Shown: positions 8,556 to 16,375 of the stretch, piece by piece
Layout: the number at the start of each line of letters is the position of its first letter
Numbering within the stretch: the first letter of the stretch is position 1
Assembly: GCA_947588705.1 (NCBI GenBank)
Contig: CANPYT010000016.1
Location: 1-37,275, forward strand
Origin: an uncultured Acetatifactor sp.
GTDB taxonomy: Bacteria > Bacillota > Clostridia > Lachnospirales > Lachnospiraceae
Length of the DNA: 37,275 nt
Reading direction: 5' to 3'
Translations under genes and position numbers: made by a program
Notes under the pieces: model-generated
Told to the model about the DNA's origin: nothing
Databases searched by the model: none
The model's input: only the letters and a program-made list of their open reading frames with translations

Positions 8556-9683
8556 CTACGAAATCTCAAAGTCCTCCGGGTAAAATCCTGCCTGCTTGCC
8601 CGCTGCCGGCAGGATGACCACCATATCTCCACTCTCCCTAAGGAGCATCCAATCTCTCATATAGCTCTTTACCGCGTCCACCAGGCTTCTTTCCTCCATT
8701 TCGCGGTACTCTTTGCTCCATCCCGCGCCCCATTTTTCTCTGCATTCCAATACCCACGTCGAAAACTGCTGCCTGGAAACCAAAATGGTCTCATTTTCCT
8801 GCTTCAAAAGCTTCCCCTCCCCCAGGATCTGCCTGATATGCGCACATACCAACAGCACGATCTCGGGGAGCATGGCATCCCGCGGATGGACCCTTCCATA
8901 GCAGTCATCCTCTTCCAGCATGAGAAAAGCCGCATTTTTATGTATTTCCAGCCTTCCTCCCAGATTTTCCTCCAGATACTTCGCGATCCACTGCCTTTGG
9001 TTTTTCAGATACAGGGAGTCCGCATCCTCGTTTCCGTCCCAATACATAGCAGGACATACCGCAAGCTGCCTGTATACGCGGTTGATCCTCGCCGCCCCCC
9101 GATCCTCCTGGATCTCTTCAAATCTCTGTTTCTCAAAATCCTCCCATGTTTCAAAACCGGAGATATCCACGGAAAAGCTTGTGGCAAAATACTTGGAATA
9201 CCCGGTATTTTCATACAGTACCTCCTGCCCCCGCTCAAGCCCAAACGCCTCGCTGCTTCCCTCATATACCCGGAGCATCTCCATCTTTTCCATATACTGT
9301 AAAACGCGCACTAACGATTTTCTCTGTGAAAAAGATGTCCAGTCGATAGAGATTTCCCCTTTTAGCTTTGTCTCTACAAAATCGATCAATTCTGAGAGGA
9401 GAAACTGCTCCTCCTCTTCTTTATCCTCCAGGTACATCAGCACCGTACACAGAATGCAGTAGTCCAGGATTTCCGAAAATTCCTGTATCCCCATGAAGCT
9501 TTCCGCATGAGCCGGTATCTTTTCCAGTTTCAGCAGATTCTCCGTATAGATGAACTTCCAGCCCAGCTGTTCCCTTACGAACCTCTGAAACGAGGGGATA
9601 TCTCTTTTTACTTTATAATATTCTTCCTTACTGCTGTCTTTACAGATCCAAAACCGTTCCAAAAGCATCCTTACTTCATTCAT
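8556..9683 (-). CDS. jetB: Wadjet subunit JetB (TIGR02678 / DUF2398 family), probably frameshifted at its 3' end
   Basis: The 375-residue protein is the kite-like subunit that links the SMC heads to JetA. It shows the family's LLERFWICKDSSKEEYYKVK start, WKFIYTENLLKLEKIPAHA and ESFMGIQEFSEILDYCILC. Its ATG lies one base after the jetA stop (TGA-G-ATG). The frame ends at TAG 8556 after FYPEDFEIS. In the +1 frame the DNA continues AEERLDQYRFYQFLENGSTEVM to a TAA at 8486-8488, one base before the jetC TTG, repeating the spacing seen at jetA/jetB. Removing one T near 8560-8568 restores a single frame. The last ~25 residues are therefore probably lost by mutation or sequence error; function may be kept or reduced. 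Confidence 0.88.
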   Translation of the reverse strand: MNEVRMLLERFWICKDSSKEEYYKVKRDIPSFQRFVREQLGWKFIYTENLLKLEKIPAHAESFMGIQEFSEILDYCILCTVLMYLEDKEEEEQFLLSELIDFVETKLKGEISIDWTSFSQRKSLVRVLQYMEKMEMLRVYEGSSEAFGLERGQEVLYENTGYSKYFATSFSVDISGFETWEDFEKQRFEEIQEDRGAARINRVYRQLAVCPAMYWDGNEDADSLYLKNQRQWIAKYLEENLGGRLEIHKNAAFLMLEEDDCYGRVHPRDAMLPEIVLLVCAHIRQILGEGKLLKQENETILVSRQQFSTWVLECREKWGAGWSKEYREMEERSLVDAVKSYMRDWMLLRESGDMVVILPAAGKQAGFYPEDFEIS

Positions 9684-9684
9684 C

Positions 9685-11154
9685 TCATTTAAACTCCACG
9701 ATATAGGCCGGCATCGTCAGGTCTCCATCCTCACACTTTAAAACACAGGTGCCCTCCTGCTGTATCAAGCGGTATTCCTGCCCAAATTCCGTCTGGCCGG
9801 ATCTCTGTGAGTTCATATTCGCCATGGCGATCCATTGTAGGAACACATTCCTGGTCGTTTCCGATATAGGTTCTTCTATTTCCGAAAATACGATCCTCTT
9901 ATCTTTCACATAACGCATGATAATATCTTTCTGCTTTTTCACGGACTGCAGGTACTCTTCCCGCAGCAGCATCTTTTCCAGTGATTTATCGGAAAATCCC
10001 CGCTTGTCCTTCTTCTCATGATAAGTCCTGTTATGGGGCTTTATGTAAAACTCCACCGCCTCTTCCTCGTAAACGCTGCGGTTGATCCCGTCTTCTTCCC
10101 TGGGGCTGTTTGTCTTAAAATGCTGTATCCGCTGAATGCCAAAGACATGCGCGGACAGGCGATGGGCATCTTCCATGCTCTCACACTTTAGAAACACCTC
10201 CAGAAATTTCTGGTAGTCATCCTTACGGCTGATCCCCCAATTCTGCAGCTGCACGATCAGCGCGGCGTTCTGTATGATGCTTCTGATGATATCATTGGTT
10301 ATCTTTAAGACCTTGCGGCTTTCACAGTCCTTTCCCGGCGTGTCTATAAACCATCGCTTCAAAGACTCCCATTTCCCCATCACGTTTTCCCGGATACTCG
10401 GCTCCAGGTTCCCCTGCAGCTCCAGAAACGCATGGGGAATATCCCGCTCGCTTTGGATCACCTTTTCCAAAACGATATCCTCAATAAGCGGTATCTGCCG
10501 TATCAGAAGCTGTTCGATCCTTTTAGAACGGTGCTGCAGTTCCTGTACAAAATCTGTCAGGTACGTTATAAACTTATCCTTATGCAAGACAAATTCCACC
10601 GATTTCATAAGGCGCTCCGCTTTCCCGGAGTAAAAATCCCTCAGATAATCCTGATAGTTCTGGTTCAGCCTCTTAAAATCCTCCTGCAGCAGATTCCACC
10701 ACTCGTTTACTTCCCTTAAACCGGCGTCCTGCATCGTTTCGGCCTCTTCAAGGCTCTTTTCCAAACGCACAAAAAAGTTGGCAGACAGGCTTGCCGACTC
10801 CACAAAAAGGTTTTCCAGCCGGATCGTCAGCCGTTCTATTTCTACTGCGTACTCCGACATGGTATAGCGGTACTGCTTGTTTTTATAATCTGCGATGGTA
10901 TACACCTTCCCCGGATCCTGTATCGGCGTCAGGTTCTTCCATTTCACCAGCGCATCCAGATCCGATTCCAGCTGGTTCAGAGTATAATCGGCAAATCCGT
11001 CATCCTCCTTCAGCAGGGCGTACACATCTTCCTTGTAGAGCTGAAAATGCATTTTTTCATATTCACGGTAAAAAAGACGCATGATCTTCCGGTAAGTGCC
11101 CGCATTGGGAACGGACAAATAGGAAGTTTCATTGATCGCTTCCAATCGGGGCAT
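9685..11154 (-). CDS. jetA: Wadjet kleisin-like subunit JetA (TIGR02677 / DUF2397 family)
   Basis: First gene of the Wadjet cassette, 489 residues. JetA is the kleisin-like bridge of the JetABC complex. The N-terminus (YLSVPNAGTYRKIMRLFYRE then YALLKEDDGFADYTLNQLE) is the winged-helix segment typical of the family. The middle (about 110-260) is strongly helical, and RYVKDKRIVFSEIEEPIS near the C-terminus resembles the family's final winged helix. The ATG at 11154 has AGAGGAA 7 bases upstream. The cassette is four adjacent co-directional genes with overlaps or one-base gaps, so it is one operon. The subtype number (I recall type III for DUF2397-2399 sets) should be checked against a defence-system database. 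Confidence 0.9.
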   Translation of the reverse strand: MPRLEAINETSYLSVPNAGTYRKIMRLFYREYEKMHFQLYKEDVYALLKEDDGFADYTLNQLESDLDALVKWKNLTPIQDPGKVYTIADYKNKQYRYTMSEYAVEIERLTIRLENLFVESASLSANFFVRLEKSLEEAETMQDAGLREVNEWWNLLQEDFKRLNQNYQDYLRDFYSGKAERLMKSVEFVLHKDKFITYLTDFVQELQHRSKRIEQLLIRQIPLIEDIVLEKVIQSERDIPHAFLELQGNLEPSIRENVMGKWESLKRWFIDTPGKDCESRKVLKITNDIIRSIIQNAALIVQLQNWGISRKDDYQKFLEVFLKCESMEDAHRLSAHVFGIQRIQHFKTNSPREEDGINRSVYEEEAVEFYIKPHNRTYHEKKDKRGFSDKSLEKMLLREEYLQSVKKQKDIIMRYVKDKRIVFSEIEEPISETTRNVFLQWIAMANMNSQRSGQTEFGQEYRLIQQEGTCVLKCEDGDLTMPAYIVEFK

Positions 11155-11213
11155 AAGGGTTCCTCTTTCTTTCGTCCATCACAAGATACATCCTTCCACA
11201 TCCATCTTTACTA

Positions 11214-11242
11214 ACTTTATCACCCTTACCAAAATTAATCAA
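11214..11242 (-). promoter_or_regulatory. Candidate jetABCD promoter
   Basis: On the minus strand TTGATT (11237-11242), 17-base spacer, TAAAGT (11214-11219). The -10 box is two mismatches from consensus, so expression would be modest. It faces away from the MFS promoter 14 bases to the right. No other better pair was seen between 11155 and 11256. Confidence 0.35.
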
Positions 11243-11255
11243 CGACAAATAACAC

Positions 11256-11285
11256 TTGCCCCCATATCGCTCCTTGTTTTATAAT
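11256..11285 (+). promoter_or_regulatory. Promoter of the MFS leader transcript
   Basis: TTGCCC (11256-11261), 18-base spacer and a perfect TATAAT (11280-11285). Transcription would begin near 11292, leaving about 180 bases of leader before the MFS start codon, within which the short peptide frame and hairpins lie. Confidence 0.65.
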
Positions 11286-11348
11286 ATTTCCTGACATATT
11301 TTTTATGCTCAGGAATGGGAACGGACAAAAATGAGAAAGGGGATTAAA

Positions 11349-11387
11349 ATGATACTTTGCATTGTTGCGGCTCCATGCAGGGTCTGA
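11349..11387 (+). CDS. 12-codon leader peptide upstream of the MFS gene
   Basis: ATG at 11349 with AAAGGGG at 11336-11342 and a 6-base spacer encodes MILCIVAAPCRV and stops at TGA 11385-11387. The binding site is at least as good as that of many full genes here. Codons 8-11 form the left arm of the first leader hairpin, so a ribosome paused on the peptide would keep that hairpin open. Short hydrophobic leaders of this size regulate erm, mef and msr-type antibiotic-resistance genes by drug-dependent stalling. That this peptide does the same is inference; its sequence is not one I know. Confidence 0.55.
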   Translation: MILCIVAAPCRV

Positions 11388-11471
11388 GGAGACTGCATGG
11401 AGGAATCGTCTTTGCCGATATCCTCAGGCTTTGCTTCTGGTTTTAGAAAAAGTAAAACAAAAGGAGCAAAG
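11371..11471 (+). promoter_or_regulatory. Attenuator-like hairpins covering the MFS ribosome binding site
   Basis: Three stems can be drawn. Stem 1 is CTCCATGCAG (11371-11380) with CTGCATGGAG (11393-11402), perfect. Stem 2 competes with it: GAGGAATCG (11400-11408) with CGAT-A-TCCTC (11416-11425), one bulge. Stem 3 is CTTTGCTTCT (11429-11438) with AGGAGCAAAG (11462-11471), ten pairs with one G-T, plus an inner GTTTT/AAAAC (11440-11444 with 11454-11458). Stem 3 buries the AAAGGAG ribosome binding site of the MFS gene. No T run follows, so control of translation is more likely than termination. Confidence 0.55.
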
Positions 11472-11473
11472 AA

Positions 11474-12787
11474 ATGAAAAGAATAAAAAAGCATACGTTA
11501 TTTGAATTAAGGGATTTTTTGATCCTCTGGAGCACCCAAAGCATATCTCAGCTGGGCAGCAGTATCACAGGATTCGCGCTGACATTGTGGCTGTATGAGG
11601 AGACAGGTTCTTCCCTGGGCACAGCGGTGCTTACCATATGCTCCTACGCGCCCTATGTATTAATGAGCATCTTTGCCGGGGCGCTGACAGACCGGTTTAA
11701 CAAAAAGCGGACGATGCTTGTCTGCGATGTATTTGCCGCGGTCTGTACCATGACCGTCTTCGTATTGTTTCGGACAGATCGCCTGAGGGTATGGCATTTG
11801 TATGTTTTGAACGCTGTCTCGGGATTGATGAATACCGTCCAGCAGCCTGCCAGCGAGGTGGCTATGACGCTTATTGTACCGGAAGCATATTACCAGAAAA
11901 CCAGCGGGCTCCGTTCTCTGTCAAGAAGCCTGATCTCCGTATTCAATCCTTTGCTTGCCGCCGCATTATACTCATTTACGGGAATGGACGGCGTAATAGC
12001 GGTCGATATCGGCAGCTTTATAGTTGCCTTTGCGGCGCTTCTGTTTTGGGTCAAGATCCCGGAGCGTAAAAACGGCAAAAACACAGGCGTACCGTTCCTC
12101 GCCAAAGAGGGGATCCTGTTTTTGAGAGAAAATCCGCTTATTATGGCGTTGATCCTCTTTATGTCCGGCGTCAATCTGACTGCGTCCGCTTTCGACGCCG
12201 TGCTGCCCGGCTATGTGCTTCCCAACCCCAAAGGCGGCGCGGCTGTCCTGGGGATCGTCACATCCTGTTCCGGCGCTGCTATGGTCGTCGGCAGCCTGGC
12301 CGCCTCCGTTTTGCCAAAGCCGAAAAACAGGATAAGGGTCATTTACTTGACCATGCTGTTTTCCCTGGGAAGCGAAAACTTTTTGTTGGCGTTTTCCAGG
12401 GAGCCAATATTATGGTGCCTGGGCCAGGTCGTCGGATGGGTCCTGGTCCCGATCATGGACGCGAACCTGGATGTGGTTTTCAGGACCGCCATTCCTGTGG
12501 AACTGCAGGGGCGCGTCTACGCATGCCGCAATACGCTTCAGTTTTTTACCATTCCCATCGGATTGTTCCTGGGCGGTTTTATGGTAGACCGCATATGTGA
12601 ACCGCTTTTGAGCGTATATGGGGATCTTCCCATCCTAAAAGCGCTTTTCGGTGCCGGCAAAGGTTCCGGCGCGGCGCTTATGATGCTGATACTTGGCGTA
12701 AGCGGGAGCCTGCTCTGTATCATCACGGGGAGAAAGCTGGAGAAATGCCAGTATTATAAAAAAGGGGCAGAAACGCTTCGTTTGTAG
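11474..12787 (+). CDS. MFS efflux transporter (DHA3/Mef-like)
   Basis: The 437-residue protein has about 12 transmembrane helices. The motif GALTDRFNKKRTMLVCD after helix 2 is the MFS motif A (GxLaDrxGrkr), and LWSTQSISQLGSSITGFAL plus the drug-exporter-like first half place it near the DHA3 / macrolide-efflux (Mef-like, MFS_3) group, driven by the proton gradient. The ATG at 11474 follows AAAGGAG (11460-11466) with a 7-base spacer; that site lies in a predicted hairpin. It runs divergently from jetA. The substrate cannot be read from sequence, but the leader-peptide arrangement suggests a ribosome-targeting drug or other inducer. Confidence 0.85.
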   Translation: MKRIKKHTLFELRDFLILWSTQSISQLGSSITGFALTLWLYEETGSSLGTAVLTICSYAPYVLMSIFAGALTDRFNKKRTMLVCDVFAAVCTMTVFVLFRTDRLRVWHLYVLNAVSGLMNTVQQPASEVAMTLIVPEAYYQKTSGLRSLSRSLISVFNPLLAAALYSFTGMDGVIAVDIGSFIVAFAALLFWVKIPERKNGKNTGVPFLAKEGILFLRENPLIMALILFMSGVNLTASAFDAVLPGYVLPNPKGGAAVLGIVTSCSGAAMVVGSLAASVLPKPKNRIRVIYLTMLFSLGSENFLLAFSREPILWCLGQVVGWVLVPIMDANLDVVFRTAIPVELQGRVYACRNTLQFFTIPIGLFLGGFMVDRICEPLLSVYGDLPILKALFGAGKGSGAALMMLILGVSGSLLCIITGRKLEKCQYYKKGAETLRL

Positions 12788-12825
12788 GAAGAGTTCAAAA
12801 GCCCTGACGGCACGTCCGGCGGCGC

Positions 12826-12851
12826 CTGCGCACGGGATGACCCGTGCGCAG
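12826..12851. terminator. 11-bp hairpin between converging genes
   Basis: CTGCGCACGGG (12826-12836), loop ATGA, CCCGTGCGCAG (12841-12851), perfect. It sits between the ends of the MFS gene (plus) and the SulP gene (minus), 38 and 7 bases away. Neither side has a clear T run, so it may act as a weak bidirectional terminator or as 3'-end protection. Confidence 0.45.
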
Positions 12852-12858
12852 CCCGCTT

Positions 12859-14994
12859 TCAGCCTTTCCGTCCATACCGGTCTTCAAACCGTTTTCTCAG
12901 TTCCATGTATTTCTCGTAATACTCGGGATTTTTCTGTTTCAGCCGTTCCTCGACTTTCTTTCGCTGATACCTCAAAAGCTCCATCGCCTCCGGGCTCAGG
13001 TCGTTCAACTTCTCCTCAATAATGTGGCGGCGCTGTTCTATCCTGCTCTCGATCTCGTCCACATGGGAATATCCTTTTCCCTCCAGTCCGGAAAAATAAA
13101 CCTCCAGCCGGTTCAGGAGCTCATCCTCGTCAAACAGGCCCACCCGGCCCCAGGAAGCGGCGCTCTCCGCATCGACAATGTTTTCCATGCTGTAATCCCC
13201 CGAAAGGACGATCTTTTCCGCCACTTCCCGGACGATAGCCTCCATCCTCTCCCCGGCTTCCTCCCCAAAGGCCCACTCAAACTCCGCCAGCCGCTCCTTG
13301 GCCTCCACATACTCATACTCCACGTCCTTTGAGACGCCCTCCAGCGGGTAGGGCTTATCCACCCCCGCCGCGCGTAATGCGAGAGACACAGTCCTTCTGA
13401 CCGCGCCCTCGTTCAGCAGGCTGCCTGCTCCGAAAGCCCGAAGCTGGTCGTTGACTGCATCCGCGTGTTCCGTCAGGTAAAATCCAATCCCTCTCTCCTT
13501 CAGGTTCCGGTGCAGGATCACAAGGCGCTCCGCCGCAGTGATATCAATGCTGCCGATCCCCCGGGCATCCACAATGATACACCTGGTATCCTCCTTTATC
13601 GCGTTCTCAATATCCTCCTGAAAGGTGTTCATATTGGCAAAAAAGAGGTTTCCGCTGAAACGATAGATCAGCGTGTGCTCTATGGGATATGCCCTCCTGT
13701 TCCGGCTCAGGTTATGTAAGCCCTCATGCCCCGGGATCACCCCAAGAAAGGTCCTCGGCGGAACCACCGCCCGGATGATCACCGCGATAAAGGACAGGAT
13801 CACGCCGAGGATCACTCCGTAAACAGTGCCTAAGACCAGCACCCCGAAAAACGCCGCCATAAAGATGCCGAACTCCCGTTTATCCGCTTTCCAGGCCCTG
13901 GCCGCAATCGGAAATTCCAGGATCCCGAGAAGCGCTGAAACCACGATCCCTGTCAGCACCGGAACCGGCAGATAGCGCAGCAGTTCCGTCCCGAACAACA
14001 GCACAAGGATCATGGCCGCACCGGCGGTGATCGACATGACCTGAGATTTACAGCCGTACTGATCCGCTATTCCGCTTCTGGACACGCTGCCGTTTATGGG
14101 GCAGCAGCCCACCAGCGCTCCGGCCAGATTCCCGGCGGCATAGGCAAAGACCTCCCGGTTGGGATCGATCTTGTAATTGTATTTCAGCGCATAATTGCTG
14201 GAAGCCAGCAGTGTCTGGGCCATGATCACCAGGGCGATGGTAAACGAAAGGACAATGATCTCCTCCCCATATTTCAGGATCAGGGAAACATCCGGCAGGA
14301 TCATTTCCGGCAGCCCGGCCTCCACCTGCGGGAGCAGTTTCACGCCGTTCTCATCCAGGCGGAAACACACCGTCATCCCGGCTCCCAAAGCCATCAGGAG
14401 CACCGACATGGGAAACTTTGGGATCCTTTTCCTTGCCGCCTGGAGGACGGCCACACAGCCCGCCCCCAAAACGGCCGAAAGCAGATGGAAATCAGGCAGT
14501 TCCTGCCAGATATGATACAACAGCTGAAACAATTCTCCCGTTCCCGGGTCTCCTCCGAACAGCTTCGGCACCTGCATCAGGATAATGGTACATCCGATTC
14601 CCGAGATAAATCCGCCCATAACGGGTTTGGAGATATAATTCACAAGCTTTCCGGCCTTCACCGCCGAAAACAGGAACAGCCAACAGGCCACAAGCAGCGT
14701 GATCACAGGAACGATAGCCAGGGCCTCCGCAGAGCCGGATGCGATCCCAAGGCTCGCGAGGGCGCCTCCCACCAGCGCTGCAGGCGTGGCGTCCACCCCG
14801 ACCACAAACTGGGGAGAAGAGGCCAGGATGCCGTAAACCAGTATGGGAAACACCGAACCGTAGAGCCCGTACACCACAGGCAGCCCCGCCACCTGCGCAT
14901 ATCCCATGGAAATAGGGATAGAGACCAGCGCCACCACGATCCCGGACAAAATATCTTTTTTCAGGTATTCTTTTCTGTATCCTTTCCAGACCAT
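12859..14994 (-). CDS. SulP-family anion transporter with STAS domain and long C-terminal extension
   Basis: The 711-residue SulP (SLC26-like) carrier starts ILSGIVVALVSIPISMGYAQ and has VGVDATPAALVGG and NGSVSRSG, all family hallmarks; about residues 1-420 form the membrane domain. A STAS domain follows (about 445-543), with IIVDARGIGSIDITAAERL holding the regulatory DIT site. A further 168 charged residues (544-711) are not part of the usual fold. Substrate is probably sulfate, bicarbonate or another anion; no neighbour tells which. The frame is open to 15255, but the first 87 codons lie in an intergenic repeat. GGAGGG about 8 bases before the ATG at 14994 decides the start. Confidence 0.88.
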   Translation of the reverse strand: MVWKGYRKEYLKKDILSGIVVALVSIPISMGYAQVAGLPVVYGLYGSVFPILVYGILASSPQFVVGVDATPAALVGGALASLGIASGSAEALAIVPVITLLVACWLFLFSAVKAGKLVNYISKPVMGGFISGIGCTIILMQVPKLFGGDPGTGELFQLLYHIWQELPDFHLLSAVLGAGCVAVLQAARKRIPKFPMSVLLMALGAGMTVCFRLDENGVKLLPQVEAGLPEMILPDVSLILKYGEEIIVLSFTIALVIMAQTLLASSNYALKYNYKIDPNREVFAYAAGNLAGALVGCCPINGSVSRSGIADQYGCKSQVMSITAGAAMILVLLFGTELLRYLPVPVLTGIVVSALLGILEFPIAARAWKADKREFGIFMAAFFGVLVLGTVYGVILGVILSFIAVIIRAVVPPRTFLGVIPGHEGLHNLSRNRRAYPIEHTLIYRFSGNLFFANMNTFQEDIENAIKEDTRCIIVDARGIGSIDITAAERLVILHRNLKERGIGFYLTEHADAVNDQLRAFGAGSLLNEGAVRRTVSLALRAAGVDKPYPLEGVSKDVEYEYVEAKERLAEFEWAFGEEAGERMEAIVREVAEKIVLSGDYSMENIVDAESAASWGRVGLFDEDELLNRLEVYFSGLEGKGYSHVDEIESRIEQRRHIIEEKLNDLSPEAMELLRYQRKKVEERLKQKNPEYYEKYMELRKRFEDRYGRKG

Positions 14995-15083
14995 CCTATC
15001 TTCCCTCCGCCGTGCCGTCCACACATCCTGCTCGTTGATTCTATTGTAAGGGCTGCAAATTCCAGTGTCAATCAAACTTTCCC

Positions 15084-15190
15084 GCAAAGCGCTTTTTTTG
15101 AGCAAAGGAAGTCGCGGAGCGACGAAAAGCGCGTAAGCGCGGCTTTGCGAATGGCGCGGGCTGAACTTTGCTTGCCCTCCGCAAAAAAAC
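15084..15190 (+). repeat. Interspersed hairpin repeat, copy A
   Basis: Begins GCAAAGCGCTTTTTTTGAGC and contains the small hairpins GTCGC-GGA-GCGAC (15111-15123) and GCGC-GTAA-GCGC (15129-15140), ending with GCGCGGGCTGAACT (15154-15167). A related copy lies inverted at 26251-26330. It separates the divergent sulP and ABC importer genes and creates the false N-terminal extension of the sulP frame. Confidence 0.6.
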
Positions 15191-15200
15191 GCATTACTCC

Positions 15201-15229
15201 TTGAAAAAACATGTGCGGGCGGATATAAT
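15201..15229 (+). promoter_or_regulatory. Promoter of the ABC importer operon
   Basis: TTGAAA (15201-15206), exact 17-base spacer and perfect TATAAT (15224-15229). The transcript would start near 15236, about 37 bases before the ATPase ATG, which confirms that start over longer in-frame ones. Confidence 0.8.
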
Positions 15230-15272
15230 AAATGAAAACGAAAAGATGACGGCAAAACAGGAAGGGAACAAC

Positions 15273-16364
15273 ATGAAGGTTACACTACAGAATCTGACGA
15301 AAAAATTTCCCGGCCGCGGCAGAAAATCCCGGGAGGAAGTGATCGCGGTCAACGATTTCAACCTTGAGATCCCCGACGGAAAACTGATCGGCCTGCTCGG
15401 GCCTTCGGGATGCGGCAAGAGCACTGCCCTCAACCTGCTGTGCGGCCTGTTGAAGCCCACAAACGGCAGGATTTTTTTCGGAGATGACGATGTCACGGAC
15501 CTGGAGCCGGAAAAGCGGGAAGTGGGCATGGTGTTTCAGAATTACGCTCTCTATCCGCACCTGACCGTGATGCAGAATATCCTTTTCCCTCTGCAAAATC
15601 TCAAGGGCGCTGACAGGCTCTCCAAGGAGGAAATGCAGAAACGGGCTTTTGATGTGGCCAGGCTGGTCCAGATCGACGGACTGATGGATCGCCGGCCCGG
15701 GGAACTTTCGGGAGGACAGCAGCAGCGGGTCGCCATCGCCCGGGCCCTGGTGAAAATGCCCCGCATTCTCCTGATGGACGAGCCGCTTTCCAACCTGGAC
15801 GCGAGACTGCGGCTCCAGACAAGGGAAGAGATCCGCAGAATACAGAAAGAGACAAAGATCACCACCGTCTTTGTGACCCATGACCAGGAGGAAGCCATGA
15901 GCATCTCCGACGAGATCGTGGTCATGAAAGACGGCGTGATCCAGCAGGCCGGCAAGCCCCAGGAAGTGTACGATGACCCGAAAAACCTGTTTGTAGCCAG
16001 GTTTCTGGGCAATCCTCCCATCAACCTCTTTCAGGGAACGGTCAAAAGCGGCAGGCTGTACCTGGCCGACGCCCCCGTTCTGGATACGTCGGGCATACCC
16101 GACCAGGAGGTAACGGTCGGCATCCGTCCGGAGGGCTTTTCTTTGTCGAAAGACGGACATTTCGTCTGCGGCCTGGACCGGGTGGAGGTCATGGGCCGGG
16201 ATGTCAGTGTCATCTTCCGTCATTCCGCCTCCCGGGAGCCCGCGGCCCGCGCTATCATCAGCGCCGAAAGCCAGACGGATCTTACCTCCTCCGAGGTGCG
16301 GTTTGACTTAAAGCCCGGCAAGGTATTCCTGTTTCACAACGAAACCGAAGAACGGATCGGTTAG
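15273..16364 (+). CDS. ABC importer ATPase, MsmK/UgpC (CUT1) type
   Basis: The 363-residue ATP-binding subunit of a carbohydrate-type importer. Walker A GPSGCGKS (43-50), Q-loop Q89 in VFQNYALYPH, signature LSGGQQQR (145-152), Walker B ILLMDEPL (165-172), H-loop H203 in VTHDQEEA. A C-terminal TOBE-like region (about 240-363, with VGIRPEGF) is where sugar-importer ATPases receive regulation. The ATG at 15273 is preceded by AGGAAGGG (15259-15266). The gene is first in an operon with two permeases and a binding protein. CUT1 ATPases commonly serve oligosaccharide or glycerol-phosphate uptake; the exact solute is not evident. Confidence 0.92.
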   Translation: MKVTLQNLTKKFPGRGRKSREEVIAVNDFNLEIPDGKLIGLLGPSGCGKSTALNLLCGLLKPTNGRIFFGDDDVTDLEPEKREVGMVFQNYALYPHLTVMQNILFPLQNLKGADRLSKEEMQKRAFDVARLVQIDGLMDRRPGELSGGQQQRVAIARALVKMPRILLMDEPLSNLDARLRLQTREEIRRIQKETKITTVFVTHDQEEAMSISDEIVVMKDGVIQQAGKPQEVYDDPKNLFVARFLGNPPINLFQGTVKSGRLYLADAPVLDTSGIPDQEVTVGIRPEGFSLSKDGHFVCGLDRVEVMGRDVSVIFRHSASREPAARAIISAESQTDLTSSEVRFDLKPGKVFLFHNETEERIG

Positions 16365-16375
16365 TGGGAGGGCTC

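Noticed and set aside
11103..11329. 14-base direct repeat TGGGAACGGACAAA in jetA and in the MFS leader
   Set aside because: Only two copies, one inside coding sequence, and no flanking similarity; most likely coincidence.
14995..15255. Longer N-terminus for the SulP transporter
   Set aside because: The upstream 87 codons come from an intergenic repeat and the gap; GGAGGG sits just before the ATG at 14994 and family proteins begin there.
15168..15272. Longer N-terminus for the ABC ATPase
   Set aside because: The frame is open but the operon promoter lies inside it, so these codons are not transcribed as message.
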